A stretch of DNA of 64,000 nt from Pseudomonas saudiphocaensis (lineage in GTDB: Bacteria; Pseudomonadota; Gammaproteobacteria; Pseudomonadales; Pseudomonadaceae): the NCBI RefSeq assembly GCF_000756775.1, contig NZ_CCSF01000001.1, positions 62,001 to 126,000 of the forward strand, given 5' to 3'. Under the pieces are notes generated by a model. That model did no database searches. It had not been told where the DNA came from and was given only the letters and a program-made list of their open reading frames with translations. This document shows, piece by piece, positions 1 through 9,508 of this stretch. Numbering within the stretch: position 1 is the first letter of the stretch; every line of letters starts with the position of its first letter. The position numbers and the translations under genes were made by a program.

Positions 1-464
1 CCCGGCAATTCATCGAGCATATCGAAGCGGTGTATCACGGCACTCTGGATCGTGCGCTGCTGGAAGATGCCAGCCTGGAGAATGCCATTGTGCAGACCTT
101 CAAGGATGTGGCGATGGAACATGTGTTCTGCCACCGTGAGGTGGAGACGCTGCAGCTACAGGGCTACCGGATCCTGCAGGGGTTGCTGGACTTCTATGCG
201 CCGTTGCTGCGGGTGCCGGTGCCGGTCTTCCACGAGCTGACCGAAGGCGTTTGCCGTAGCGAGCCACACTTGCAGATGCTGGCCCGGCGCCTGCCGAGCC
301 AGTTGATCAAGGCCTATCACGAAGCGCTGACGGAACACGCCGAATCTGCGCCCGATTACCCGCTGTGGGCGTTCTACTATCGCTGCCGCATGCTGCAGGA
401 CTTCGTCAGCGGTATGACCGACCAGCTGGCTCAGGACGAATTTCGCACCCTGTCGGCGCTATAG
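1..464 (+). CDS. dgt: dGTP triphosphohydrolase, C-terminal part (5' end outside window)
   Basis: The gene is cut by the left edge; its frame is open from base 3 and gives the last 153 residues. The C-terminal stretch PLWAFYYRCRMLQDFVSGMTD closely resembles the end of E. coli Dgt, which hydrolyses dGTP to deoxyguanosine and tripolyphosphate in the cytoplasm. The HD-motif metal site should lie upstream and cannot be seen. It ends 7 bp before the convergent TetR gene. The product is well supported by the C-terminal match, but the length and integrity of the gene cannot be judged. Confidence 0.88.
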   Translation, partial: RQFIEHIEAVYHGTLDRALLEDASLENAIVQTFKDVAMEHVFCHREVETLQLQGYRILQGLLDFYAPLLRVPVPVFHELTEGVCRSEPHLQMLARRLPSQLIKAYHEALTEHAESAPDYPLWAFYYRCRMLQDFVSGMTDQLAQDEFRTLSAL

Positions 465-471
465 CGGTGTT

Positions 472-1119
472 TCAATGACTTGATAGCGGCGCATAGGCGC
501 GGACGAACAGCGTGACTACCTCGTCCACATGCCTGCAGGCTTCGGCGGCATCCAAGGCATCGTCATAGCCGATCATCAGGCGAAAATGCACGCCGCCCTT
601 TAGCAGCGAGCAAAAGTGCTCGGCAGCATGCGCAGGGGCCGGCACGTGCAGTAGGCCTTGCGCGTGAGCCTCGCCCAGCAGCTGTTCAAGGTCCTGAAGC
701 AGCAATTGTGGTCCTGCGTCATAGAACATCCGGGACAGCGCTGGATTCTGCGTGGCCATGGTCACCATGACCCGGTGCAGACCGATGGATTCGGGGCTGT
801 TGGCCAGTTCGTGGAAGGCCTGGCCGAGCTCCAGCAACACCTGTCGAATCGAACGGCCTTCCTCCAGAAGGAACAGCTTGCGTGGCAGGCGCGTTTCGCA
901 GGTGGCCTTCACCGCAGCGGCGAACAGCGCCTCCTTGTCCTTGAAATGACTATAGAGCGTGAGCTTGGAAACCCCGGCTTCGGTGGCGATAGCGTCCATG
1001 CTGCTGCCCTCGTAACCGTTGTTGAGAAACAGGCTCTGCGCGGCGGCGAGGATCGCCTCGCGCTTGGCGGGATCCTTTGGTCGGCCGGGGCCAGGTGGAG
1101 CAGGCAGATCTTCAATCAT
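472..1119 (-). CDS. TetR/AcrR-family repressor of the adjacent RND efflux genes
   Basis: This 215-residue protein has a typical TetR N-terminal helix-turn-helix at about residues 18-70, with the recognition helix around VSKLTLYSHF, followed by a variable ligand-binding domain. It is transcribed divergently from an RND membrane-fusion protein and permease. The 90-bp gap between them carries a TATAC-N6-GTATA palindrome. This layout is known for local TetR repressors of RND pumps, so repression of the pump and autoregulation are inferred. The inducing ligand is not predictable. The ATG is chosen because nothing plausible lies upstream. Confidence 0.9.
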   Translation of the reverse strand: MIEDLPAPPGPGRPKDPAKREAILAAAQSLFLNNGYEGSSMDAIATEAGVSKLTLYSHFKDKEALFAAAVKATCETRLPRKLFLLEEGRSIRQVLLELGQAFHELANSPESIGLHRVMVTMATQNPALSRMFYDAGPQLLLQDLEQLLGEAHAQGLLHVPAPAHAAEHFCSLLKGGVHFRLMIGYDDALDAAEACRHVDEVVTLFVRAYAPLSSH

Positions 1120-1159
1120 GGGATACGTTTAATACTGGACTGGCTGGTTTGGTATTTTT

Positions 1160-1179
1160 ACTATACCGGGCAGTATAAA
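1160..1179. promoter_or_regulatory. Predicted TetR operator overlapping divergent promoters
   Basis: An inverted repeat TATAC (1162-1166) / GTATA (1173-1177), six bases apart, sits midway between the TetR gene and the efflux gene. A TATAAA-like -10 for the plus strand (1174-1179) and a TATAGT-like -10 for the minus strand (1160-1165) both overlap it. Binding here would shut off both directions. A second ATAC...GTAT pair flanks 1131-1154. The promoter elements are inferred from sequence only. Confidence 0.5.
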
Positions 1180-1211
1180 TATTAAATCCCCGTTTGCGAG
1201 AGAGAACCCGC

Positions 1212-2309
1212 GTGCTCAGACCTGCCTTGTCTCTGATCGGTGTCCTTGGCGTTGCGTTGCTGGCTGGCTGTGGCAATGGTGAGGTCGAGCCCACCTCGGT
1301 ACGTCCAGTGATGGTGGTTCAGCCGCAACCTGCGAGCGAAGCCTTCGCCAGCTACCCGGGCGAGATCCACGCCCGCTACGAGCCACAGCTGGCGTTTCGC
1401 ATCGGCGGCAAGGTCGTCGAGCGTCTGGTCGAGGCGGGTGAAAGGGTGCGTAAAGACCAGCCGTTGGCCAGGCTCGACCCGCAGGACGTACGCCTGCAGC
1501 TTGAAGGCATCCGCGCCCAGGTGGCTGCGGCTGAGGCCAATCTGCGTGTCGCGCGAGCCGAGCATGAGCGCTACAAGACCCTGATGAAGCGAGAGCTGGT
1601 CAGCCGCTCGCAGTTCGATGCCTCGGAAAACTCCCTTCGCTCCGCCGAGGCGCGCCTGCGCCAGACACGCGCCGAGTTTGACGTCGCCAACAATCAGGTC
1701 GGTTACGCCGAGTTGCGCGCCACTCGCGATGGTGTGATCGCTCAGCGTCTTTTCGAGGTCGGTCAGGTAATCGCTGCCGGACAGACAGTATTTGTCCTCG
1801 CCGCCGACGGTGAGCGCGAGGTGGCCATCAATCTGCCGGAGCAGGCGCTGGAGCATTACTCGCTGGACCAGGAGGTGACGATCGAGCTCTGGTCGCAGCC
1901 GGACAAGCGTTATCCAGGGCGTATTCGCGAGCTGTCGCCGGCTGCAGATGAACAGTCCCGGACCTACTCGGCACGGGTTGCCTTTACCGAGGCCGATGTG
2001 GCCGTCGAGCTGGGGCAGAGTGCGTTGGTGTCGATCCGCAATGCCGATCAGGTATCGCTTGCGGTGCCGCTGTCGGCGATCACCGCCGAGCAGGGCAGGG
2101 CTTATGTCTGGCGCCTGAAAGCGGATGCCACCCTGGAGCGCGTGGACGTGCGCATCGGCGCCTTTGGCGAAACCCAGGTTCCGGTGCTGGAGGGGCTGCA
2201 AGCAGACGACTGGATCGTCATGGCCGGCGTGCAGTTGCTGCATGAGGGGCAGGTGGTCAGGCCGATCGACCGCGATAACCGTCCGGTAGCACTGGCTGGC
2301 CAGGAGTAA
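1212..2309 (+). CDS. RND efflux periplasmic adaptor (membrane-fusion lipoprotein)
   Basis: This is the periplasmic adaptor of a tripartite RND pump. I chose GTG 1212 because a GAGAGA ribosome site lies about 7 bases upstream; a TTG at 1194 in the same frame lacks one. From 1212 the protein has 365 residues and a lipoprotein signal ending in LLAGC, so Cys20 would be lipidated. A lipoyl/barrel-sandwich half (about residues 40-80) is followed by an alpha-helical hairpin rich in Ala/Arg/Glu (about 75-150), the second lipoyl half and beta-barrel domains. The permease gene starts 6 bp downstream. No outer-membrane channel gene is nearby, so a TolC/OpmH-type channel elsewhere is probably used. Confidence 0.92.
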   Translation: MLRPALSLIGVLGVALLAGCGNGEVEPTSVRPVMVVQPQPASEAFASYPGEIHARYEPQLAFRIGGKVVERLVEAGERVRKDQPLARLDPQDVRLQLEGIRAQVAAAEANLRVARAEHERYKTLMKRELVSRSQFDASENSLRSAEARLRQTRAEFDVANNQVGYAELRATRDGVIAQRLFEVGQVIAAGQTVFVLAADGEREVAINLPEQALEHYSLDQEVTIELWSQPDKRYPGRIRELSPAADEQSRTYSARVAFTEADVAVELGQSALVSIRNADQVSLAVPLSAITAEQGRAYVWRLKADATLERVDVRIGAFGETQVPVLEGLQADDWIVMAGVQLLHEGQVVRPIDRDNRPVALAGQE

Positions 2310-2314
2310 GCACG

Positions 2315-5300
2315 ATGCGCTTCAACCTATCCGCCTGGGCGCTGGGCAACCGGCAGATTGTGGTATTTCTCATGCTGCTGGTCGCCGCCGTCGGGGCGCT
2401 GTCCTACGGCAAGCTGGGGCAGAGCGAGGACCCGCCGTTCACCTTCAAGGCCATGGTGATCCAGACCAACTGGCCGGGCGCCACGGCCGAGGAGGTGTCC
2501 CGCCAGGTCACCGAACGCATCGAGAAAAAGCTGATGGAAACAGGGGCTTACGAGCGCATCGTGTCCTTCTCGCGTCCGGGTGAATCCAACGTTACCTTCA
2601 TTGCCCTCGACTCGTTGCGTTCCCGGCAGATTCCCGATCTCTGGTACCAGATCCGCAAGAAGATCGGCGACATTCGCCATACGCTGCCTGCCGGCGTGCA
2701 GGGGCCCTTCTTCAACGACGAGTTCGGCACCACCTTCGGCAATATCTATGCGCTGACTGGCAAGGGTTTCGATTATGCCGTGCTCAAGGATTACGCTGAT
2801 CGCATCCAGCTACAGCTGCAGCGGGTGAAGAACGTTGGCAAGGTCGAGCTGATCGGCCTGCAGGACGAGAAGATCTGGATCGAGCTGTCCAACGTCAAGC
2901 TGGCCACCCTCGGAGTGCCGCTGGAGGCCGTGAAACAGGCGTTGGAAGCGCAGAATACGGTGATGTCGGCAGGCTTCGTCGAAACGCCCAGCGAGCGCGT
3001 TCGGCTGCGTGTGACGGGCAGCTTCGAGACGGTCGAGCAGATTCGTGATTTTCCTATTCGCGTAGCGGGCCGGACCTTCCGCATCGGTGACGTGGCCGAG
3101 GTGCACCGCGGTTTCAATGATCCGCCGGCGCCGCGCATGCGCTTCATGGGCGAGCCTGCCATCGGCCTGGCGGTGTCCATGAAGGACGGTGGCGACATTC
3201 TTCTGTTGGGTGAGGCGCTGCAGAGCGAGTTCGCCCGGTTGCAGCAGGAGCTTCCGGCCGGCATGGAGCTGCGCAAAGTCTCCGACCAGCCTGCGGCGGT
3301 GAAAACCGGCGTCGGTGAGTTCGTCAAAGTGCTGATCGAGGCCCTGGTCATCGTGCTGCTGGTGAGCTTCTTCTCGCTCGGCGTGCGTACCGGGCTGGTG
3401 GTGGCCTTGTCGATCCCGCTGGTGCTGGCGATGACCTTCGCCTCGATGAACTACTTCGATATCGGTTTGCACAAAATTTCCCTCGGCGCGCTGGTGCTGG
3501 CCCTGGGGCTGATGGTGGACGATGCGATCATCGCGGTGGAGATGATGGCGATCAAGATGGAGCAGGGCTTCGACCGGCTCAAGGCCGCCAGTTTCGCCTG
3601 GACCAGCACTGCCTTCCCGATGCTCACCGGCACTCTGATTACCGCCGCCGGCTTCCTGCCGATTGCCACCGCGCAATCCAGTACGGGGGAATACACACGC
3701 TCGATTTTCCAGGTGGTGACCATTGCGCTCATCGCCTCCTGGGTCGCTGCGGTGATGTTCGTCCCGCTGCTGGGCGAGAAGCTGCTACCGGATATGGCCC
3801 AGCGCCACGCGCGCAAGCATGGCGGCAGTGACAGCGGCCACGACCCCTATGCCACGCCGTTCTATCAGCGGGTAAGGCGGTTGATCCTATTTTGCGTGCG
3901 CTGGCGCAAGAGCGTGATCTTGCTGACACTGCTGCTCTTTGTCGCCTCGATTGGCCTGTTCCGACTGGTGCCGCAGCAGTTCTTTCCGGCCTCGGGTCGT
4001 CTGGAACTGATGGTCGATCTGAAGTTGGCCGAAGGGGCTTCGCTCAAGGCCACTGAAGCCGAGGTGCGGCGTCTGGAGGAGCTACTCAAGACGCAGCCCG
4101 GCATCGACAACTACGTGGCCTATGTAGGCAATGGCTCGCCGCGCTTCTATCTGCCACTGGATCAGCAACTGCCGGCCACCAGCTTTGCCCAGTTCGTGGT
4201 GTTGGCCGAGAGCATCGAGCAGCGAGAGGCTCTTCGCAGCTGGCTGATCGAGCGCCTGGAGCATGACTTCCCCAGCCTGCGCGGGCGTGTCAGTCGCCTG
4301 GAAAACGGACCGCCGGTGGGCTATCCGGTGCAGTTCCGGGTCACCGGCGAGCATATCGATGTGGTGCGCGGGTTGGCGCGGCAGGTAGCGGCAAAGGTGC
4401 GGCAGAGCCCGCACGTGACCAACGTCCACCTCGACTGGCAGGAGCCGAGCAAGGTGGTCTGGCTGAATATCGACCAGGACCGTGCCCGCGCATTGGGCGT
4501 GAGCACCATGGAGCTGTCGAGCTTTCTTCAGCGCACCTTCACCGGCACCACGGCGAGCCGCTTTCGAGAAGACAACGAGTTGATCGAAATCCTCCTGCGC
4601 GGCACCGAGCGCGAGCGTGAAACCCTGTCGATGCTGCCCAGCCTGGCGATTCCCACGGCCAGCGGGCGGAGTGTGCCGCTGGCGCAGGTCGCCACTCTTG
4701 AATATGGCTTCGAGGAAGGTGTGATCTGGCACCGCAACCGCCTGCCAACAGTGACGGTACGTGCCGATATCTACGGCGAGCATCAGCCGGCCACGCTGGT
4801 TCAGCAGATCCAGCCGACGCTGCAGGAGATACGTGACGCGCTGCCTGGCGGCTACCTTCTGGAGGTCGGTGGTGCGGTGGAGGATTCGAGTCGCGGACAG
4901 GCTTCGGTGAACGCCGGCATCCCGCTGTTCGTCATCGTCGTGCTGAGCCTGCTGATGATCCAGCTCCGGAGCTTCTCGCGCACGGCCATGGTGTTTCTCA
5001 CCGCGCCGCTGGGCCTGATCGGTGTCGCGCTGTTCCTGCTGCTGTTCGGTCAGCCGTTCGGCTTCGTCGCCATGCTTGGCACCATTGCGTTGTCGGGAAT
5101 GATCATGCGCAACTCGGTGATTCTGGTGGATCAGATCGAGCAGGATATAAGTGCCGGGCATGACCGTTTCAGCGCCATCATCGATGCCACCGTGCGCCGC
5201 TTCCGGCCCATCGTGCTCACCGCGCTGGCGGCGGTGCTGGCGATGATCCCGCTGTCGCGTAGCGTCTTCTTCGGCCCCATGGCTGTTGCCATCATGGGCG

Positions 5301-5383
5301 GGCTGATCGTCGCCACGGTGCTCACGCTGCTGTTCCTGCCGGCGCTCTACGCTGCCTGGTTCCGGGTCAGGGAAGGGGAGTAG
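2315..5383 (+). CDS. RND-family efflux permease (AcrB/TriC-like)
   Basis: This is the inner-membrane proton-driven pump of 1022 residues, the usual size for HAE1-type RND transporters. The N-terminal membrane helix is followed by a large periplasmic loop. The central helix carries GLMVDDAIIAVE with the paired aspartates near residues 401-402 that relay protons in the family. A second periplasmic loop and a final helix bundle with GMIMRNSVILVDQIE follow. The sequence reminds me of P. aeruginosa TriC. It is co-transcribed with the adaptor 6 bp upstream. Substrates cannot be inferred; drugs, solvents or detergents are possible. Confidence 0.93.
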   Translation: MRFNLSAWALGNRQIVVFLMLLVAAVGALSYGKLGQSEDPPFTFKAMVIQTNWPGATAEEVSRQVTERIEKKLMETGAYERIVSFSRPGESNVTFIALDSLRSRQIPDLWYQIRKKIGDIRHTLPAGVQGPFFNDEFGTTFGNIYALTGKGFDYAVLKDYADRIQLQLQRVKNVGKVELIGLQDEKIWIELSNVKLATLGVPLEAVKQALEAQNTVMSAGFVETPSERVRLRVTGSFETVEQIRDFPIRVAGRTFRIGDVAEVHRGFNDPPAPRMRFMGEPAIGLAVSMKDGGDILLLGEALQSEFARLQQELPAGMELRKVSDQPAAVKTGVGEFVKVLIEALVIVLLVSFFSLGVRTGLVVALSIPLVLAMTFASMNYFDIGLHKISLGALVLALGLMVDDAIIAVEMMAIKMEQGFDRLKAASFAWTSTAFPMLTGTLITAAGFLPIATAQSSTGEYTRSIFQVVTIALIASWVAAVMFVPLLGEKLLPDMAQRHARKHGGSDSGHDPYATPFYQRVRRLILFCVRWRKSVILLTLLLFVASIGLFRLVPQQFFPASGRLELMVDLKLAEGASLKATEAEVRRLEELLKTQPGIDNYVAYVGNGSPRFYLPLDQQLPATSFAQFVVLAESIEQREALRSWLIERLEHDFPSLRGRVSRLENGPPVGYPVQFRVTGEHIDVVRGLARQVAAKVRQSPHVTNVHLDWQEPSKVVWLNIDQDRARALGVSTMELSSFLQRTFTGTTASRFREDNELIEILLRGTERERETLSMLPSLAIPTASGRSVPLAQVATLEYGFEEGVIWHRNRLPTVTVRADIYGEHQPATLVQQIQPTLQEIRDALPGGYLLEVGGAVEDSSRGQASVNAGIPLFVIVVLSLLMIQLRSFSRTAMVFLTAPLGLIGVALFLLLFGQPFGFVAMLGTIALSGMIMRNSVILVDQIEQDISAGHDRFSAIIDATVRRFRPIVLTALAAVLAMIPLSRSVFFGPMAVAIMGGLIVATVLTLLFLPALYAAWFRVREGE

Positions 5384-5438
5384 CCAGGTTTCGACAGTGG
5401 CGGGATACTGCGCTCCCGCCACTGCCGAGATTCTGCCG

Positions 5439-6230
5439 ATGCTGCTGCCGATTTATCAGGTCGATGCCTTTACGAATGAACGTTTCAAGGGCAATCCGGC
5501 TGCCGTGGTGCCGCTGGAGCGGTGGTTGACCGACGCGCAGATGCAGGCCATTGCCCTCGAGAACAATCTTTCCGAGACCGCTTTCTTCGTCCGCGAGCCA
5601 GATGGCGCCTTCGACATCCGCTGGTTTTCACCACTGACCGAGATCGACTTCTGCGGCCACGCAACCTTGGCCAGCGCTTTCGTCATCCTTGAGCAGATGA
5701 TTGCCGAGACGCCGCTGACCTTCCGTGCCGCGGCGGTCGGGGATATCGAGGTATCCCGGCGTAACGACGGGCTGCTGGAAATGAGCTTTCCCAAGCGTGC
5801 GCCCGAGCTGGTTGCCGAGCCGCCACAGGCGCTGCTGAAGGCCCTGGATATCGCGCCCGAGGCGGTGCTGAAGAATTCGCAGGCCTGGTTCGTCGTGTAT
5901 GCCAGCGAACAGCAGGTCCGTGCCGCCGCGCCCGATCTCGAAGCACTGAAAGCCCTGGCGCCGCTGGATGTGGTGGTCACCGCGCCGGGTGAGCGGCAGG
6001 ATTTCGCCTCGCGCTACTTCTGGCCTGCCAATGGCGGCGATGAGGATCCGGTTACCGGCTCCATCCATGCCGGTCTCGCTCCTTATTGGGCCGCGCGGCT
6101 GGGCAAGTCGTCGCTCGTTGCGTTGCAAGCTTCGAGTCGCAGCGGGCTGCTCTACTGTCGCGTTGAACGTGAGCGTGTGTTCATTGCGGGCGCTGTGGTC
6201 AAGTATCTGCAGGGTGAGATCGAGATCTGA
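5439..6230 (+). CDS. PhzF-family isomerase/epimerase
   Basis: This 263-residue protein has the diaminopimelate-epimerase-like double-hotdog fold signature of the PhzF family: a start like LPIYQVDAFT, GNPAAVV near residues 18-24, FCGHATL near 81-87 and a C-terminal GGDEDPVTGSIH. The general acid/base glutamate of PhzF corresponds to Glu46 in LSETAFF. The ATG at 5439 is preferred to a GTG at 5397, which would add 14 residues with no family counterpart. No phenazine genes are nearby, so the substrate is unknown. It lies 55 bp after the RND permease, possibly as a trailing operon gene. Confidence 0.85.
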   Translation: MLLPIYQVDAFTNERFKGNPAAVVPLERWLTDAQMQAIALENNLSETAFFVREPDGAFDIRWFSPLTEIDFCGHATLASAFVILEQMIAETPLTFRAAAVGDIEVSRRNDGLLEMSFPKRAPELVAEPPQALLKALDIAPEAVLKNSQAWFVVYASEQQVRAAAPDLEALKALAPLDVVVTAPGERQDFASRYFWPANGGDEDPVTGSIHAGLAPYWAARLGKSSLVALQASSRSGLLYCRVERERVFIAGAVVKYLQGEIEI

Positions 6231-6290
6231 TTCGTTAGCCGCGTACGTTGCTTATCAACGGGGGAGGGCGTCGCTGCGGTCGATGCTTTA

Positions 6291-6312
6291 CACGGCCCTG
6301 TTTTAGGGCGTG
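6291..6312 (+). terminator. Possible hairpin after the PhzF gene
   Basis: GCCCT (6295-6299) and AGGGC (6305-6309) pair around GTTTT, extended by CAC/GTG with one bulged G. There is no T-run after it, so intrinsic termination is doubtful. It may be a 3' stabilising stem. Confidence 0.3.
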
Positions 6313-6382
6313 AAGAGGCTGACTGGCGGGTCACGTTGGGCTAAGCTCAGCGTAACTCCTATGGGAAGCCAGGCCGAAGACG

Positions 6383-9300
6383 ATGGGCGTAGTATGGCGG
6401 TCCGACAGTACCCGTTCGGGCGGTGGCAAGCGAGTGCCGCCACCCAGCAAGGCGGGCAATAAATCCCGAGACGGTCGCCGGCTGGCACGCCGCATGGGCT
6501 GGTTGCTGGTTGTTTCATTGGTGGCAGGCGGCGGTTATGCAGCCTGGCATGAAATGCACAGCTCCAAGCTGCAGGCACTATGGCTGAGCCGCTACGCCGA
6601 TAATCTCGACTATCAGCTCAAGCCCGGCGTCAGTCCCAGCATCCACTTCCCCGAGGCCGGGCCGTTCGATCGCCGGCTGGGCTATGCGCAACTCCCGAAT
6701 TTTCTCGAGCGCCTGGCGCGCAGCGGCTTTACCGTAGAGCAACAGGTGCATTTCTCGCCGGCACTGCAGCGTTACGTCAGCCACGGCTTCTTCGTGCCCT
6801 ACGCAGAGAAATTCCAGGCCGGGCTGAGCATTTACGACTGCCGCGGTGAGCCGCTCTACCACAACCGTTATCCGCATCAATACTACGAAGCCTTCGAGGA
6901 TGTGCCGCCTCTGGTAGCCATGAGTCTGCTGTTTATCGAAGACCGCGGGCTGCTCGATACCGGGCGGCCACTGGCCAATCCGGCGGTGGACTGGCCGCGC
7001 TTCACCAGGGCAGCCCTCACTCAGGTGGAGAGGCATCTCGGCCTGTCAGGCCAGACGGCTGGTGGCAGTACGCTGGCGACCCAGGTGGAAAAGTACCGGC
7101 ATTCGCCTGAAGGCCGCACCGGCAGCGCCGAGGAAAAATTCCGGCAGATGATCTCCGCCAGCGTGCGCGCCTATAGCCAAGGCCAGCTTACGCTGGAAGC
7201 GCGCCAGCAGATCGTGCGCGACTACCTCAACAGCGTGCCCTTGTCCGCCGCCTACGGGCATGGCGAGGTACATGGCATTGCCGATGGTCTGCGGCTCTGG
7301 TTTGGTGCCGACTTTGCCGAGGTGAATCGGCTGCTCGACTCCCGGCGCAACGCCGTAGCGCCGCTTGATGCCCAGGCGCTGGCGCTGCGTCAGGTGCTGT
7401 CGCTGCTGATCGCCCAGCGGCGCCCGTCCTACTACCTCATCTCCGGTCGTGACGAGCTGGCCAAGCTCACCGACAGCCATCTGCGATTGCTGGCCAGCGG
7501 CGGGGTGATCGACAGCGGCCTGCGCGATGCGGCGCTGAAACAGCAGGTCGTGTTTCGCGATTTGCGCAGTGAGCCGGGCATCCGCGAAGTCGCGGCGGAC
7601 AAGGGCATCAGCGCCGCGCGGATGCGCCTGAGCAACCTGCTGGGTGTGTCGCTGTACGAACTCGACCGCCTCGATCTTTCCGCAACCACACCCTTGCACG
7701 GTGAGCTGCAACAGCAGGTCAGCGAATATCTGGCACGCCTGGCCGACCCCGCGTTTGCCGGGGAGGTAGGGCTGCTCGGCGAGCGCATGCTGTCGGCAGA
7801 GCGGACTGCCGACGTACGCTACAGCTTCACCTTGTTCGAGCGCGGCGAGCAGGGCTTTCGCGTGCGGGTGCAGACCGACAACACCAACCAGCCCTTCGAT
7901 ATCAACGAGGGCAGCAAGCTGGAGCTGGGCTCCACGGCCAAGCTGCGCGTACTGACCACTTACCTGGAAATCATCGCCGAGCTGTATGAGCGCTACGCCC
8001 CGCTGAGCCGTGATGAGTTGAGCCAGGTTGAGGCCGACGAACCATTGACCCGCTGGGCGCTGGCCTATCTGGGCCGCACACCAGAGCCCAGCCTGTCGGG
8101 AATGCTCGAAGCGGCGCTGGAGCGGCGTTATTCAGCCAGCCCCGGCGAGCGCTTTTTCACCGGCGCTGGCATGCACAGCTTCGGCAACTTCCGCCGCGAG
8201 GACAATAATCGCCTGCCAACCCTGCGGGAAGCCCTGCAGGAGTCGATCAACCTGCCGTTTGTACGTTTGATGCGCGATGTGGTGAGTTACAGCACCTATC
8301 AAGTCGGGAACGGAGCCGAGCTGCTGAAAAGCGATGACAACCCGCAGCGCGCAGAATACTTGCGGCGGTTTGCCGATCGAGAGGGTTCGGTGTTCCTGAT
8401 GCGCTTCTGGCGCAAGTACCAGAACAAGAGCGCCGATGAGCGCATCGAAGTGCTTCTTGACGGAATACGACCCACGCCGTCACGCCTGGCAGCTGTGCAC
8501 CGCTATCTTTTCCCGGATGCCGAGCGCGCCAGCTTTGAGCGCTTTCTTCGGACGCGGCTAACGGATGTTGACCTGAGCGATGTCGATATCGACCTGCTCC
8601 ATGAGCGTTACGCACCTGGCAGCTTTAGCCTGCCTGATCAGGGCTATATCGCCCGGGTGCATCCGCTGGATCTGTGGCTGCTTGGCTACCTGATCCGCAA
8701 CCCCGACGCAGGAATTTTCGAGGCCATTGCCGCCAGCGCCGAACAGCGTCAGGAAGTCTATGGCTGGCTGTTCCGCAGCCGTCACAAGAGCGCCCGCGAC
8801 AGCCGCATCCGCATCATGCTGGAGGTGGAAGCCTTTACCGATATCCACCGTCGTTGGCAGCGACTGGGCTATCCCTTCGAACATCTGGTGCCATCGCTGG
8901 CCACCGCTTTGGGCAGCTCCGGTGATCGTCCGGCGGCCTTGGCGGAGCTGATGGGCATTATCGTCAACGATGGCGTGCGGCTGCCCAGCGTCCGTATCGA
9001 CAGCCTGCATTTCGCCAGCGATACACCCTATGAAACGCGATTGGGCATCAGCCCCTATGGCGGCGAACGGGTCATGCCAAGTGAAGTGGCGGCGGCCTTG
9101 CGCTCTGCATTGCAGAGCGTGGTGGAGCAGGGCACTGGACGGCGCTTGCGCGGCATTTTTGTACAGGCTGATGGCGAGCCCCTGCGCGTGGGCGGCAAGA
9201 CCGGCACGGGCGACAACCGCATACAGACCATCGGCGCTGGTGGCCGGCTGATCAGTTCCACGGCGATGAACCGCACGGCAACCTTCGTGTTCTATCTCGG

Positions 9301-9508
9301 CCCTGATCACTTCGGCACCCTCACCGCCTATGTGCCGGGGCGCAAGGCGGACAACTTCAGCTTCACCTCGGCTCTGCCGGTGCAGGTGCTCAAGGGCATG
9401 GCGCCAATTCTGCAGCCCTACCTGGAAAGCCCCGGCCAGATATGCCAACCGCCGGCGGAGCCCGTTGCGCCCACCCTGACTGCAGGCACAGACTCGGCCA
9501 AACCCTGA
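6383..9508 (+). CDS. Large bifunctional penicillin-binding protein (GT51 glycosyltransferase plus transpeptidase)
   Basis: This 1041-residue inner-membrane protein has a basic cytoplasmic tail (about 1-37), one membrane anchor (38-56), a GT51 peptidoglycan glycosyltransferase domain and a C-terminal penicillin-binding domain. The catalytic glutamate of GT51 is in FIEDRG (Glu186), and GGSTLATQ begins near residue 227. In the transpeptidase, Ser517-Thr-Ala-Lys520 fits the SxxK nucleophile motif and Lys939-Thr-Gly-Thr is the KTG box. It is longer than classical PBP1a/1b (about 800-850), with extra sequence around residues 600-860. It stands alone with its own upstream region; no strong ribosome site is visible before the ATG. 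It probably makes peptidoglycan under special conditions, but its precise role is unknown. Confidence 0.85.
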   Translation: MGVVWRSDSTRSGGGKRVPPPSKAGNKSRDGRRLARRMGWLLVVSLVAGGGYAAWHEMHSSKLQALWLSRYADNLDYQLKPGVSPSIHFPEAGPFDRRLGYAQLPNFLERLARSGFTVEQQVHFSPALQRYVSHGFFVPYAEKFQAGLSIYDCRGEPLYHNRYPHQYYEAFEDVPPLVAMSLLFIEDRGLLDTGRPLANPAVDWPRFTRAALTQVERHLGLSGQTAGGSTLATQVEKYRHSPEGRTGSAEEKFRQMISASVRAYSQGQLTLEARQQIVRDYLNSVPLSAAYGHGEVHGIADGLRLWFGADFAEVNRLLDSRRNAVAPLDAQALALRQVLSLLIAQRRPSYYLISGRDELAKLTDSHLRLLASGGVIDSGLRDAALKQQVVFRDLRSEPGIREVAADKGISAARMRLSNLLGVSLYELDRLDLSATTPLHGELQQQVSEYLARLADPAFAGEVGLLGERMLSAERTADVRYSFTLFERGEQGFRVRVQTDNTNQPFDINEGSKLELGSTAKLRVLTTYLEIIAELYERYAPLSRDELSQVEADEPLTRWALAYLGRTPEPSLSGMLEAALERRYSASPGERFFTGAGMHSFGNFRREDNNRLPTLREALQESINLPFVRLMRDVVSYSTYQVGNGAELLKSDDNPQRAEYLRRFADREGSVFLMRFWRKYQNKSADERIEVLLDGIRPTPSRLAAVHRYLFPDAERASFERFLRTRLTDVDLSDVDIDLLHERYAPGSFSLPDQGYIARVHPLDLWLLGYLIRNPDAGIFEAIAASAEQRQEVYGWLFRSRHKSARDSRIRIMLEVEAFTDIHRRWQRLGYPFEHLVPSLATALGSSGDRPAALAELMGIIVNDGVRLPSVRIDSLHFASDTPYETRLGISPYGGERVMPSEVAAALRSALQSVVEQGTGRRLRGIFVQADGEPLRVGGKTGTGDNRIQTIGAGGRLISSTAMNRTATFVFYLGPDHFGTLTAYVPGRKADNFSFTSALPVQVLKGMAPILQPYLESPGQICQPPAEPVAPTLTAGTDSAKP

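Noticed and set aside
658-1185. Plus-strand frame opposite the TetR gene
   Set aside because: Antisense shadow of a clear TetR gene with low-quality composition.
5397-5438. Upstream GTG start for the PhzF-family gene
   Set aside because: Would add 14 residues not found in the family; ATG 5439 aligns with the usual N-terminus.
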